Shown piece by piece: positions 20,676-28,174 of a DNA stretch of 64,000 nucleotides. The notes under the pieces were generated by a model, which was not told the origin of the DNA, did not search any database, and saw nothing but the letters and a program-made list of their open reading frames with translations. Source of the stretch: Sporosarcina gallistercoris. Its GTDB lineage: Bacteria > Bacillota > Bacilli > Bacillales_A > Planococcaceae. How positions within the stretch are numbered: position 1 is the first letter of the stretch; each line of letters begins with the position of its first letter. Position numbers and translations under genes: made by a program. Where the stretch lies: assembly GCF_014836415.1 (NCBI RefSeq), contig NZ_JACSQY010000001.1:372001-436000 (forward strand), written 5' to 3'.

Positions 20676-21466
20676 TTGATTTCATCCCCTTCAAGACTTC
20701 CAAACCGTCTACTTCGTTTTTGATAATCCTCTATAATGTCAAGCATGTTGGCCTCATTGAAGTCTGGCCAAAGTACATCAGTAAATGCAAGCTCTGCATA
20801 GGCTAACTGCCAGAGCATGAAATTGGACAGACGGACTTCCCCACTCGTTCGGATGAGAAGGTCAGGGTCCGGTAGATGAGCGGTCATCATCGCACTCGAA
20901 ACGTTCTCTTCAGTTAGTTCATCTAGTTGAATAAGATTTTCTGAAAGCTGGTGGGCTAAATTCTTTACTGCTTCGGCAATTTCGAAACGACTTCCATAAT
21001 TCATTGCGAAATTCAGGATCATTCCATCATTATCCGCTGTCGCTTCCATCGCTTTCTGAATCGCTTCTTTTGTATGGGCAGGCAATAGTTCAGAACTACC
21101 GATCATTTCCACTTTCACGTTATTCTCAACTAACTCCGGCAAATACGTACTTAAAAATTCACCTGGAAGCTTCATGAGAAAATCGATTTCGCGTTTAGGA
21201 CGCTTCCAATTTTCTGTTGAAAATGCGTATAACGTCAAAACCCGAATGCCTAGGTCGTTGGCAAAAAGAGTGGTCTTCCGAACGGTTTTCATCCCTTCAT
21301 GGTGACCTGCAATTCTAGGAAGTTTCCGTTGTTTCGCCCATCTTCCATTTCCATCCATTATAATGGCGACATGAGTTGGCATCGGTTTCTCTTTCGCAAT
21401 CGTGACCCGCTCTTGTAATGTCGACGGGACAGCCGTCGTCTTCTTTCGCAGTAGTTTATCGAACAT
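20672..21466 (-). CDS. uppS: Undecaprenyl diphosphate synthase (cis-prenyltransferase)
   Basis: The 264-residue product extends farnesyl diphosphate with isopentenyl units to the C55 lipid carrier of peptidoglycan and teichoic acid synthesis. The signature IIMDGNGRWAKQR holds the catalytic Asp near residue 38. TLYAFSTENWKRP and the C-terminal DLLIRTSGEVRLSNFMLWQ are complete. A GTGGAGG Shine-Dalgarno precedes the start. The frr terminator lies upstream. A promoter in the 80-base gap is not obvious. Confidence 0.97.
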   Translation of the reverse strand: MFDKLLRKKTTAVPSTLQERVTIAKEKPMPTHVAIIMDGNGRWAKQRKLPRIAGHHEGMKTVRKTTLFANDLGIRVLTLYAFSTENWKRPKREIDFLMKLPGEFLSTYLPELVENNVKVEMIGSSELLPAHTKEAIQKAMEATADNDGMILNFAMNYGSRFEIAEAVKNLAHQLSENLIQLDELTEENVSSAMMTAHLPDPDLLIRTSGEVRLSNFMLWQLAYAELAFTDVLWPDFNEANMLDIIEDYQKRSRRFGSLEGDEIK

Positions 21467-21543
21467 TATTTTTCCTCCACTCGACGACGTTTCAAATCCT
21501 TCATCCTCTTTATCCTAACAAAATACAGGAGAACTTGCATGTT

Positions 21544-21572
21544 AAAAAGGACGTCCTAAAGTTAGGACGTCC
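21544..21572 (-). terminator. Intrinsic terminator between frr and uppS
   Basis: A perfect 11-bp stem, GGACGTCCTAA with TTAGGACGTCC and a 2-base spacer, is followed on the minus strand by TTTTTAAC. It lies about 20 bases past the frr stop. Confidence 0.85.
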
Positions 21573-21593
21573 AGCGAAAAAGAAAGTTCATGT

Positions 21594-22151
21594 TCAGATT
21601 TCCATAATTTCGTTTTCTTTGTCCTCGGCAATACTATCGATTTTAGAGATGTACGTATCGGTTAGCTTTTGGACTTCATCGTTATGACGGCGTAATTCAT
21701 CTTCGGTGATTTCGCCATCTTTTTCGAGTTTTTTCAACTCTTCATTAGCATCACGACGGATATTGCGAATTGCTATTTTTGATTCTTCCGCGTCTTTTTT
21801 AACTTCTTTAACAAGTTCTTTACGACGCTCTTCAGTCAACGCTGGTACTGCTAAGCGAATGACATTTCCATCATTTGAAGGTGTAATTCCGATATCCGAC
21901 TTCAAGATCGCTTTTTCGATATCGCCCAAAGTTGTCTTATCGTAGGGTTGAATGACCATAAGACGAGCTTCAGGTACAGAGACTCCAGCCATCTGATTCA
22001 GCGGTGTCGGTGCACCATAATACTCAACTGAAATACGATCGAGTAGGGAAGCATTTGCCCGGCCTGCACGAATTGAGGCAAGTTCCCGTCCAAGTGAGCT
22101 GATAGCTTTTTCCATTCTTTCGGTTGTCTGATTCATAACTGCTTTTGGCAT
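21594..22151 (-). CDS. frr: Ribosome recycling factor
   Basis: The 185-residue product has the exact usual RRF length. RRF splits post-termination ribosomes together with EF-G. Family landmarks are [29 protein letters not shown] and the C-terminal helix with [16 protein letters not shown]. The start MPKAVMNQT has GGGAGGAAC upstream; an open upstream extension of 14 residues overlaps the pyrH stop and is not RRF-like. The start is 2 bases past the pyrH stop, so it is coupled to pyrH. Confidence 0.98.
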   Translation of the reverse strand: MPKAVMNQTTERMEKAISSLGRELASIRAGRANASLLDRISVEYYGAPTPLNQMAGVSVPEARLMVIQPYDKTTLGDIEKAILKSDIGITPSNDGNVIRLAVPALTEERRKELVKEVKKDAEESKIAIRNIRRDANEELKKLEKDGEITEDELRRHNDEVQKLTDTYISKIDSIAEDKENEIMEI

Positions 22152-22153
22152 AT

Positions 22154-22876
22154 TTAGTTCCTCCCGACGACTGTACCGATTGTTTCTCCGCATACAGCCT
22201 TTTTTATATTTCCTTCTTCCATAATCGAGAATACTACGAGTGGGATATCATTGTCCATGCAGAGTGTTGAAGCTGTAGCGTCCATCACTTGCAGACCTTT
22301 GCTAATCACATCAAGGTACGTCAATTGATCGTATTTCACAGCAGTGTTATCAATCATCGGATCAGCAGAATAGACTCCATCTACATTGTTTTTACCCATT
22401 AGAATGACGTCCGCTTCAATTTCAGCTGCTCGAAGTGCTGCTGTAGTATCTGTTGAGAAATATGGATTTCCAGTACCTGCAGCAAAAATGACAACGCGTT
22501 TCTTCTCAAGATGCCGGATAGCTTTCCGACGAATGTACGGTTCTGCTACTTGACGCATGTCGATTGAGGACATGACACGAGACTCAGCACCTAACTTTTC
22601 AATCGCGTCTTGAAGTGCCAATGCGTTCATGACCGTAGCCAGCATTCCCATATAGTCTGCAGTCGTGCGATCCATGCCCATCTCACTGCCGACTTTACCA
22701 CGCCAAATATTTCCGCCACCGACTACGACTGTTACTTCAACGCCAAGATCCAGCACTTCTTTCACTTGAATCGCAACGGATTTAATGATTTCCGGGGAAA
22801 GACCAAATCCTTGTTCTCCAGCGAGAGCTTCCCCGCTCAGTTTCAACACGATCCGTTTATAGGTAGGTGTGTTCAT
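22154..22876 (-). CDS. pyrH: Uridylate kinase
   Basis: The 240-residue product phosphorylates UMP to UDP and belongs to the amino-acid kinase fold, not the eukaryote-like UMP/CMP kinases. [15 protein letters not shown] at the N-terminus and the glycine-rich [11 protein letters not shown] loop bind phosphate. [17 protein letters not shown] is the UMP site. The ATG at 22876 gives the same length as B. subtilis PyrH and has GGGGGATA upstream. The order tsf-pyrH-frr is standard. A terminator sits between tsf and pyrH. Confidence 0.98.
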   Translation of the reverse strand: MNTPTYKRIVLKLSGEALAGEQGFGLSPEIIKSVAIQVKEVLDLGVEVTVVVGGGNIWRGKVGSEMGMDRTTADYMGMLATVMNALALQDAIEKLGAESRVMSSIDMRQVAEPYIRRKAIRHLEKKRVVIFAAGTGNPYFSTDTTAALRAAEIEADVILMGKNNVDGVYSADPMIDNTAVKYDQLTYLDVISKGLQVMDATASTLCMDNDIPLVVFSIMEEGNIKKAVCGETIGTVVGRN

Positions 22877-22904
22877 ATGTATCCCCCATCTTCTTGGTTT
22901 TCTT

Positions 22905-22932
22905 AAAAATAGGGAACACAAAATGTGTCCCC
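22905..22932 (-). terminator. Intrinsic terminator between tsf and pyrH
   Basis: Stem GGGAACACA with TGTGTCCC and an AAA loop. On the minus strand it is followed by CTATTTTTAAG. No promoter is visible in the short gap before pyrH, so termination is probably partial. Confidence 0.75.
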
Positions 22933-22956
22933 TACCATTAGTATGAGTTAAATTAG

Positions 22957-23841
22957 TTACCCTTTGTTTACTTGGCTCATTACTTCGTCAGCAAAGTTGT
23001 CTTCGCGCTTTTCGATTCCTTCGCCTACTTCGTAACGAATGAATTCTGTTAATTTTCCACCAGTGGAAGTAACGAATTCTCCAACTTTTTGATCAGAGTT
23101 TTTAACGAACGCCTGGTCAAGTACACAGATTTCTTCGAAATACTTACGAAGACGTCCTTCAACCATTTTAGCAACGATGTTTTCAGGCTTGCCTTCGTTA
23201 AGAGCTTGTTCAGTAAGGATTTTACGCTCATGCTCAACTTCTTCTTCAGAAATCTGGTCGTGTGAAATGTATTTAGGGTTCATAGCAGCAATGTGCATTG
23301 CAACGTCTTTTGCTGCTTCATCGTCTTTAGAACCTTCAAGTACTGTAAGAACGGAAATACGGCCACCCATGTGAAGGTAAGCACCGAATGCATCATTATC
23401 CGTTTTTGTACGGATTTCAAAACGGCGAAGACTGATTTTCTCACCAATTTTTGCGATTGCATTAGAAATGTAATCTGCCACAACTTGACCATTGTCCATA
23501 GTTGAAGCTAAAGCTGCTTCTACAGTTTCAGGCTTTGTTTTTAGCAGGTGAGCCGAAATTTCTTTAACCAACGTTTGGAAACCTTCGTTTTTAGCAACGA
23601 AGTCAGTTTCAGCGTTGATTTCAAGGATGATTGCATCATTTCCGGAAACTTCGATCGTTGTTGTTCCTTCAGCGGCAATACGATCTGCTTTTTTAGCTGC
23701 GCTAGAAAGACCTTTTTCACGCAAGAAGTCAAGTGCTGCGTCCATATCACCGTTGACTTCTGTTAGCGCTTTTTTACAGTCCATCATACCCGCGCCTGTT
23801 TTTTCACGAAGTTCTTTTACCATTTGAGCTGTAACTGCCAT
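22957..23841 (-). CDS. tsf: Translation elongation factor Ts
   Basis: The 294-residue product is the nucleotide exchange factor of EF-Tu. The UBA-like N-terminal domain ([20 protein letters not shown]) and the EF-Tu contact TDF in [15 protein letters not shown] near residue 80 are visible. Length and start are standard, with AGGAGG 8 bases upstream. It follows rpsB with a terminator in between. Confidence 0.98.
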   Translation of the reverse strand: MAVTAQMVKELREKTGAGMMDCKKALTEVNGDMDAALDFLREKGLSSAAKKADRIAAEGTTTIEVSGNDAIILEINAETDFVAKNEGFQTLVKEISAHLLKTKPETVEAALASTMDNGQVVADYISNAIAKIGEKISLRRFEIRTKTDNDAFGAYLHMGGRISVLTVLEGSKDDEAAKDVAMHIAAMNPKYISHDQISEEEVEHERKILTEQALNEGKPENIVAKMVEGRLRKYFEEICVLDQAFVKNSDQKVGEFVTSTGGKLTEFIRYEVGEGIEKREDNFADEVMSQVNKG

Positions 23842-23885
23842 GTTGTATTCCTCCTAGTAATAGTTAACGATTTTAGATGATTTCT

Positions 23886-23925
23886 CTAAAAAAGACGATA
23901 AGGGGATTGGCCGCTTATCGTCTTT
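23886..23925 (-). terminator. Intrinsic terminator between rpsB and tsf
   Basis: A perfect 12-bp stem, AAAGACGATAAG with CTTATCGTCTTT, has an 11-base loop. On the minus strand the T run continues to six Ts. It lies just past the rpsB stop and would lower tsf relative to rpsB. Confidence 0.88.
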
Positions 23926-23935
23926 GATTTTCCAG

Positions 23936-24670
23936 TTACTCTGCAGCAACTGCTTCTGTTTGTTCTGCTTGAGCAGCTTCTTCGTCTTCACCTTGTCTAG
24001 ATTCTAGCAAAGCGTCAGCCATTTTGCTTGTCAAAAGGCGGACCGCACGAATTGCATCATCGTTTGCAGGAATGACGTAGTCAATCTCGTCAGGATCGCA
24101 GTTTGTATCAACGATACCAACAAGTGGGATATTCAATTTATGAGCTTCCGCAACAGCGATACGCTCTTTACGTGGATCTACAACGTAGATTACGTCTGGG
24201 ATTGATTTCATATCACGGATACCGCCTAGGAATTTCACAAGACGATCGTGTTCTTTGTTAAGTTGAGATACTTCTTTCTTAGGAAGAACATCAAATGTAC
24301 CGTCTTCTTCCATTTTCTCAATTTGTTTCATACGGCTGATTCGCTTCTGGATAGTACCGAAGTTTGTCAACGTACCACCTAACCAACGTTGGTTGATGTA
24401 GTACATGCCTGCACGTTCCGCTTCTTCTTTAATAGCATCTTGTGCTTGTTTCTTTGTACCAACGAAAAGTACTTTTCCGCCGTCAGCACCGACTTGGCGC
24501 ATGAAGTTATAAGCTTCTTCAAGCTTTTTAACTGTTTTTTGAAGATCGATGATGTAGATTCCGTTACGCTCAACAAAAATGAATTTCTTCATTTTAGGGT
24601 TCCAGCGACGTGTTTGGTGTCCGAAGTGCACACCAGCTTCAAGCAATTGTTTCATTGAAATTACTGACAT
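23936..24670 (-). CDS. rpsB: 30S ribosomal protein S2
   Basis: The 244-residue product starts [19 protein letters not shown] with AGGAGG 8 bases upstream. Both S2 signatures are present: the N-terminal block and [22 protein letters not shown] near residue 165. The C-terminus is acidic ([17 protein letters not shown]). S2 is a late-assembling protein of the 30S platform. The promoter lies 110 bases upstream and gives a leader long enough for ribosomal-protein feedback. Confidence 0.98.
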   Translation of the reverse strand: MSVISMKQLLEAGVHFGHQTRRWNPKMKKFIFVERNGIYIIDLQKTVKKLEEAYNFMRQVGADGGKVLFVGTKKQAQDAIKEEAERAGMYYINQRWLGGTLTNFGTIQKRISRMKQIEKMEEDGTFDVLPKKEVSQLNKEHDRLVKFLGGIRDMKSIPDVIYVVDPRKERIAVAEAHKLNIPLVGIVDTNCDPDEIDYVIPANDDAIRAVRLLTSKMADALLESRQGEDEEAAQAEQTEAVAAE

Positions 24671-24778
24671 AATTATTTCCTCCTGTTTGGTTGGATTCCT
24701 CCGCATACTTCATCCGCCGAGCGACCTTTCGGCACCATCTCAATACGTCCATATACGTGTGTAGTAATACCACTTTCT

Positions 24779-24808
24779 AATATAACACAAGCCTAATTAC
24801 TTATGCAA
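24779..24808 (-). promoter_or_regulatory. Sigma A promoter of rpsB with a long leader
   Basis: On the minus strand TTGCAT (24808-24803), an 18-base spacer ending in TGT, and TATATT (24784-24779), giving an extended -10. It starts only 4 bases after the swrB stop. The leader of about 100 nt contains a GCCGA/TCGGC hairpin that could serve autoregulation by S2. Confidence 0.7.
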
Positions 24809-24811
24809 CAA

Positions 24812-25330
24812 TTATCTTTTGAATTTTAAAATGAGCTCCACTTCCGTTTTACCTTTTTTAAGCCGGCTTGCGATTTCATCCATCGATAATCCTTCATCAT
24901 GTAATCGGTATACCGTTTCGAATTCAGTCTCCTGTTTCGGTTCCGCGAAACGATCCGTAGTGTTTGCACCCCTAGATTGCTGCTGGGACCGGTATGAATC
25001 CAAAACTTTCGAAGTGGGTGGCTTAGGAGTAAAGTAAACAGCCGTTGCAGCCACTTCATCCTCTTGTGGAATCGGTGATTCTTTAACTTCAGATTGAATT
25101 TCAGCAGGTTGCGGTTTTTTCTGCAACTTTGTAAGTTGATCGATTAAACGATCGTTTTCTTCTTTTACTTCAGTTATATAGAGCGCCAGGCTATCTTCCA
25201 TTTCTTTCATAAGTTGCTGTTGTCTCTTTTCGGTTTTATCCAATTTTGAAATTCTCATGTACAGCAAAGCGATCAGATAGAAACCAACGATCTGCAGTAC
25301 ACAAAGTGCCGCAATCCAAAATGCTGTCAT
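24812..25330 (-). CDS. swrB: Swarming motility protein SwrB (YlxL)
   Basis: The 172-residue product has one N-terminal transmembrane helix (about 4-25) and a coiled-coil stretch (about 28-70). A low-complexity linker follows, then a conserved C-terminal helix-turn-helix-like segment (DEGLSMDEIASRLKKGKTEVELIL, split here as a motif of about 24 residues). Size, topology and position right after sigD match B. subtilis SwrB, a bitopic protein that promotes FliF/FliG assembly and activation of the flagellar export apparatus. Identity rests mostly on position and topology. No terminator follows before the rpsB promoter. Confidence 0.85.
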   Translation of the reverse strand: MTAFWIAALCVLQIVGFYLIALLYMRISKLDKTEKRQQQLMKEMEDSLALYITEVKEENDRLIDQLTKLQKKPQPAEIQSEVKESPIPQEDEVAATAVYFTPKPPTSKVLDSYRSQQQSRGANTTDRFAEPKQETEFETVYRLHDEGLSMDEIASRLKKGKTEVELILKFKR

Positions 25331-25334
25331 TTCA

Positions 25335-25643
25335 TCACCCTGTATAGTCTACGAAGCCACCTTTATAAGGGTGGCTTGCGTGTTTATGTTTCTCTTGCCG
25401 AGAAGCGTTCTGGTGGTCATTGTCCTCTGACTTTTCTTCACTTGAAGAGTCTCTTGAGTTCCTGGTTTTTTCGGACTCAGCCGATTCGATGACTGTATTG
25501 CGCTGTTTCATCACTTGTTGGTCTGTTTGAACTGCCGCTTGCTGATGGTTGAGCATGGACTGCTGATTTTTTTGTTCTGTCAGTTTCCCTGCATCAAAAG
25601 TTTTCGGGATCGCAATTTGGAGTTCTATCGATTTCAAGCTCAT
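25335..25643 (-). CDS. Small conserved fla/che operon protein of unknown function
   Basis: The 102-residue protein starts MSLKSIELQIAIPK, with GGGGGATACT upstream, and overlaps the sigD stop by 4 bases (ATGA). The N-terminal strand is followed by a Gln-rich helix (about 20-50) and a highly charged Ser/Glu/Lys/His middle. The tail HPYKGGFVDYTG looks conserved. No membrane segment or known domain is visible. Small proteins with a similar beginning and HPYKG-like ending occur between sigD and swrB in other Bacillales, from memory. Its place and coupling to sigD suggest a motility role, which is inference. Confidence 0.8.
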   Translation of the reverse strand: MSLKSIELQIAIPKTFDAGKLTEQKNQQSMLNHQQAAVQTDQQVMKQRNTVIESAESEKTRNSRDSSSEEKSEDNDHQNASRQEKHKHASHPYKGGFVDYTG

Positions 25644-26419
25644 AGTATCCCCCGATCCAGCACTTCAGGCAGCAAAATTTTTCTCAGCTTGAAAAGTGCT
25701 TTCGAATGGATTTGTGAAATACGTGACGTCGATAAGTTTAGAATTTCGCCAATTTCAGTAAGTGTCATTTCATCGGAATAAAACAGACTCAGCACAAGTT
25801 GTTCATTGTCATTCAAGTCTTTGATTTTTTGAATCATTTCTCCCAATAATTCATGTTTAACCGAGTGCTGTTCAGGAGTTACAGTCTTTTCATCCTTCAA
25901 AATAAAACTTTTCCCCGAATCTTCTTCGTCATCATTCATCCGTTCATCAATCGATAGGACACTTGAAAAGTAATGCTCCTGGACTGTCTGATAAACTTCA
26001 GATACATGTATCCCCGAATGCTCCGCAATCTCTTCAGGTGTCGCTGTCCGCATCAGTTTTTGTTCCAGTTTGCTGATTTTCTCTTCTAATTTTTTTGATT
26101 TCTCTCTCGAGGAACGCGGCAGCCAATCCTCTTTCCGTAATCCATCAAGAATACTGCCACGGATCCGAAACGAAGCGTATGTATCGAATTTCAAGTCCCT
26201 GCTTGGATCGAATTTAGTGAGTGCGTCAAATAATCCTTGGTACCCAAGGCTTTTGACATCGTCCCTGGAAACATTACGCGGTAACCCGGAACCTATACGC
26301 TGGACGTGGTAATTTACGAGCGGCATATATTTACGGACGAGCGCATCTCCGGCATCAGGATCTCTTTTATTTAACCATAGGTCCCAATATGTCTCCTCCG
26401 TCATGTCTTTTTTTGACAT
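25640..26419 (-). CDS. sigD: Flagellar RNA polymerase sigma factor sigma D (FliA family)
   Basis: The 259-residue product has the FliA layout. Region 2 has DPDAGDALVRKYMPLV and FDPSRDLKFDTYASFRIRG (near 70-90), region 3 holds SREKSKKLEEKI, and region 4 has the helix-turn-helix LTEIGEILNLSTSRISQIHSKAL near 225. Sigma D drives late flagellin, motor, autolysin and chemotaxis genes and is held by FlgM until the hook is complete. It is near the end of the fla/che operon. It lies downstream of a terminator and has its own promoter-like element, so it may be partly uncoupled from the operon. Confidence 0.97.
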   Translation of the reverse strand: MSKKDMTEETYWDLWLNKRDPDAGDALVRKYMPLVNYHVQRIGSGLPRNVSRDDVKSLGYQGLFDALTKFDPSRDLKFDTYASFRIRGSILDGLRKEDWLPRSSREKSKKLEEKISKLEQKLMRTATPEEIAEHSGIHVSEVYQTVQEHYFSSVLSIDERMNDDEEDSGKSFILKDEKTVTPEQHSVKHELLGEMIQKIKDLNDNEQLVLSLFYSDEMTLTEIGEILNLSTSRISQIHSKALFKLRKILLPEVLDRGIL

Positions 26420-26472
26420 AGAATCCCTCGCTTCCGTGCAACAATGTATATTTCTACACGATCTTACTAATC

Positions 26473-26481
26473 ATTATATCA
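26473..26481 (-). promoter_or_regulatory. Extended -10 promoter candidate of sigD
   Basis: A consensus TATAAT with TGA before it (TGn) lies 54 bases before the sigD start. I see no good -35 at 16-18 bases. Extended -10 promoters can work without one. It follows the cheD terminator by about 50 bases. Confidence 0.6.
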
Positions 26482-26525
26482 AAGTTTTAGGAGTAAAGAC
26501 AGTGGACGTCAATCATATTTTCATA

Positions 26526-26560
26526 TAAAAAAACAGTAGTTTCACTTACTGAAACCACTG
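26526..26560 (-). terminator. Intrinsic terminator between cheD and sigD
   Basis: An 11-bp stem with one mismatch (CAGTAGTTTCA with TGAAACCACTG, loop of 5) is followed on the minus strand by seven Ts. It starts about 10 bases past the cheD stop and lies inside what is otherwise a continuous operon. Confidence 0.88.
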
Positions 26561-26570
26561 CGCCATCGTT

Positions 26571-27059
26571 TTAGATTTCCTTTGTACCTGCGTTCACCGT
26601 ACGGACTTGTAGTGCTCCGACTCCAGGATCGAATTCGATTGTGCGGCCATTGGATCCTCCGGTATCTTCAGCAACCAACGGTATGGAAAGTCTAGCAAGC
26701 TCTTTTTTCACCGCTTCCACATTTCGAGGACCGATACGTACGGTATCCCCTGAGCCGAATTGAAACATTTGGGATCCGCCAGCAATCTTCGCTTTCAAAG
26801 ACATCGGCCGGACTCCTTCTGCTTTCAGTTGTTCCATTAGAGAATAAATGCCCGTATCTGCAAATTTCGCCACATTGATGGAATCCCCTTTACCAAGTGA
26901 ACTGTCCGGCAACATGACGTGCACCATTCCAGCAATTTTCCGGCGTTCATCATACAACACAACACCAACACATGAACCGAGACCTGATGTCCGAATGGTG
27001 TTTGGCTCCCGGACAATATTCATATCCGCAATCCCGACCCGGACTACTGTTTTCACCAT
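26571..27059 (-). CDS. cheD: Chemoreceptor glutamine deamidase CheD
   Basis: The 162-residue product deamidates Gln residues of chemoreceptors and also binds CheC to boost its phosphatase. The catalytic Cys and His are in GLGSCVGVVLYD (near 30) and GMVHVMLPDS (near 47), with a conserved Thr-containing C-terminal part. The start MVKTVVRVG has a weak ribosome site. It lies 8 bases after cheC, and CheC and CheD act as a pair in B. subtilis-type adaptation. Confidence 0.96.
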   Translation of the reverse strand: MVKTVVRVGIADMNIVREPNTIRTSGLGSCVGVVLYDERRKIAGMVHVMLPDSSLGKGDSINVAKFADTGIYSLMEQLKAEGVRPMSLKAKIAGGSQMFQFGSGDTVRIGPRNVEAVKKELARLSIPLVAEDTGGSNGRTIEFDPGVGALQVRTVNAGTKEI

Positions 27060-27066
27060 TTCCATA

Positions 27067-27696
27067 TCACATTACACCTAATGATTGGAAGATCGTGATG
27101 TAAGATGGTGGATCAGGGAGTAAAAAGAAGTGCCCATCCACACTTTTATCGTTTTCGTCTTCTACAATCTTCGTATCGATCACGATGACTTCGTCACTGT
27201 AATGGGATACTTCTATGAGGCCAAAGCTGACAATAGCACCAACCATATCGACACTTAACGAAGGGACTGTCGGATAAATCTTCAAACCGGTGAAGTCGGA
27301 CAAGGCAGATAAATACGATCCGGATAGAATATTGCCTAGTTCTTGCATGGCGGAAACTCCGATTTCCCCCGTCGAGTCCGGAGCAGAGAAGTCAAATTGG
27401 TCATCCCCTACTAAGCGGCGAATAAAACGATTAGCAGATTCGATCGGAAGCACAAAAAACATGCTTCCGGATAAGTCTCCTTCAATCCTCAGGAAAATCC
27501 CGACAACTACGTTTTCACTGCCTCCTGCAAGTTCGAACATATCGTCAAATGATACAAGCGCAACTTTCGGGACGTGCATGTCGATTTTACGCTGAAGCAG
27601 TTCGGACAGAGACGTGGCCGCATGTGCTGCCCCGATGTTACCGATTTCTTTGAGAACATCTAAATGCATATCAGATATGTTAAAATCAGTTTTCAT
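27067..27696 (-). CDS. cheC: CheY-P phosphatase CheC
   Basis: The 209-residue product has the two CheC active-site helices with the E-x-x-N pair: LKEIGNIGAAHA near residue 17 and MQELGNILSGSYL near 115. It removes phosphate from CheY and is stimulated by CheD. It overlaps the end of cheW by 11 bases. The window also holds FliY, a switch-bound phosphatase of the same family. Confidence 0.96.
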   Translation of the reverse strand: MKTDFNISDMHLDVLKEIGNIGAAHAATSLSELLQRKIDMHVPKVALVSFDDMFELAGGSENVVVGIFLRIEGDLSGSMFFVLPIESANRFIRRLVGDDQFDFSAPDSTGEIGVSAMQELGNILSGSYLSALSDFTGLKIYPTVPSLSVDMVGAIVSFGLIEVSHYSDEVIVIDTKIVEDENDKSVDGHFFLLPDPPSYITIFQSLGVM

Positions 27697-28159
27697 CCGT
27701 ATTCACGTTCCTAATTGGACGCAGTACATGATCCAAGTTGAGCATAACGAGTAATCGTTTCTCAATCTTTGCAACACCTGCCACAAATTCAGATTCTACG
27801 GAACCGACCACTTCCGGCTGCGCTTCTAGAACGTTTGCAGGAATGTCAATTACATCATTGGCATCGTCCACTATGAGTCCTACATCGAAGTTTTCGAGAT
27901 TCACGATAATGATGCGTGTGTTGTCATTGTACTCCATTTCAGGTAAGTCAAAACGATTCCGCAAATCAACGATAGGCGTCACCATTCCACGTAAATTAAT
28001 GACTCCCTTAACATATGAAGGCACACCTGGAATTCGCGTGATTGTCATGAGCAATAATTTCTCGATGGACTGGACAACATCCACTTCAATCGCATACTCT
28101 TTGTCGAGCAATTGAAATACAATTGTTTTCATAACCTTATTTTCAGTTACAGCTGTCAT
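27686..28159 (-). CDS. cheW: Chemotaxis coupling protein CheW
   Basis: The 157-residue product is a single CheW domain (two SH3-like beta subdomains) that links chemoreceptors to CheA. The motifs IPGVPSYVKGVINLRG and PIVDLRNRF in the first half are typical. The Shine-Dalgarno is GGAGGG. It is placed directly after cheA. Confidence 0.97.
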   Translation of the reverse strand: MTAVTENKVMKTIVFQLLDKEYAIEVDVVQSIEKLLLMTITRIPGVPSYVKGVINLRGMVTPIVDLRNRFDLPEMEYNDNTRIIIVNLENFDVGLIVDDANDVIDIPANVLEAQPEVVGSVESEFVAGVAKIEKRLLVMLNLDHVLRPIRNVNTDEN

Positions 28160-28174
28160 TGGATTCCCTCCTAC

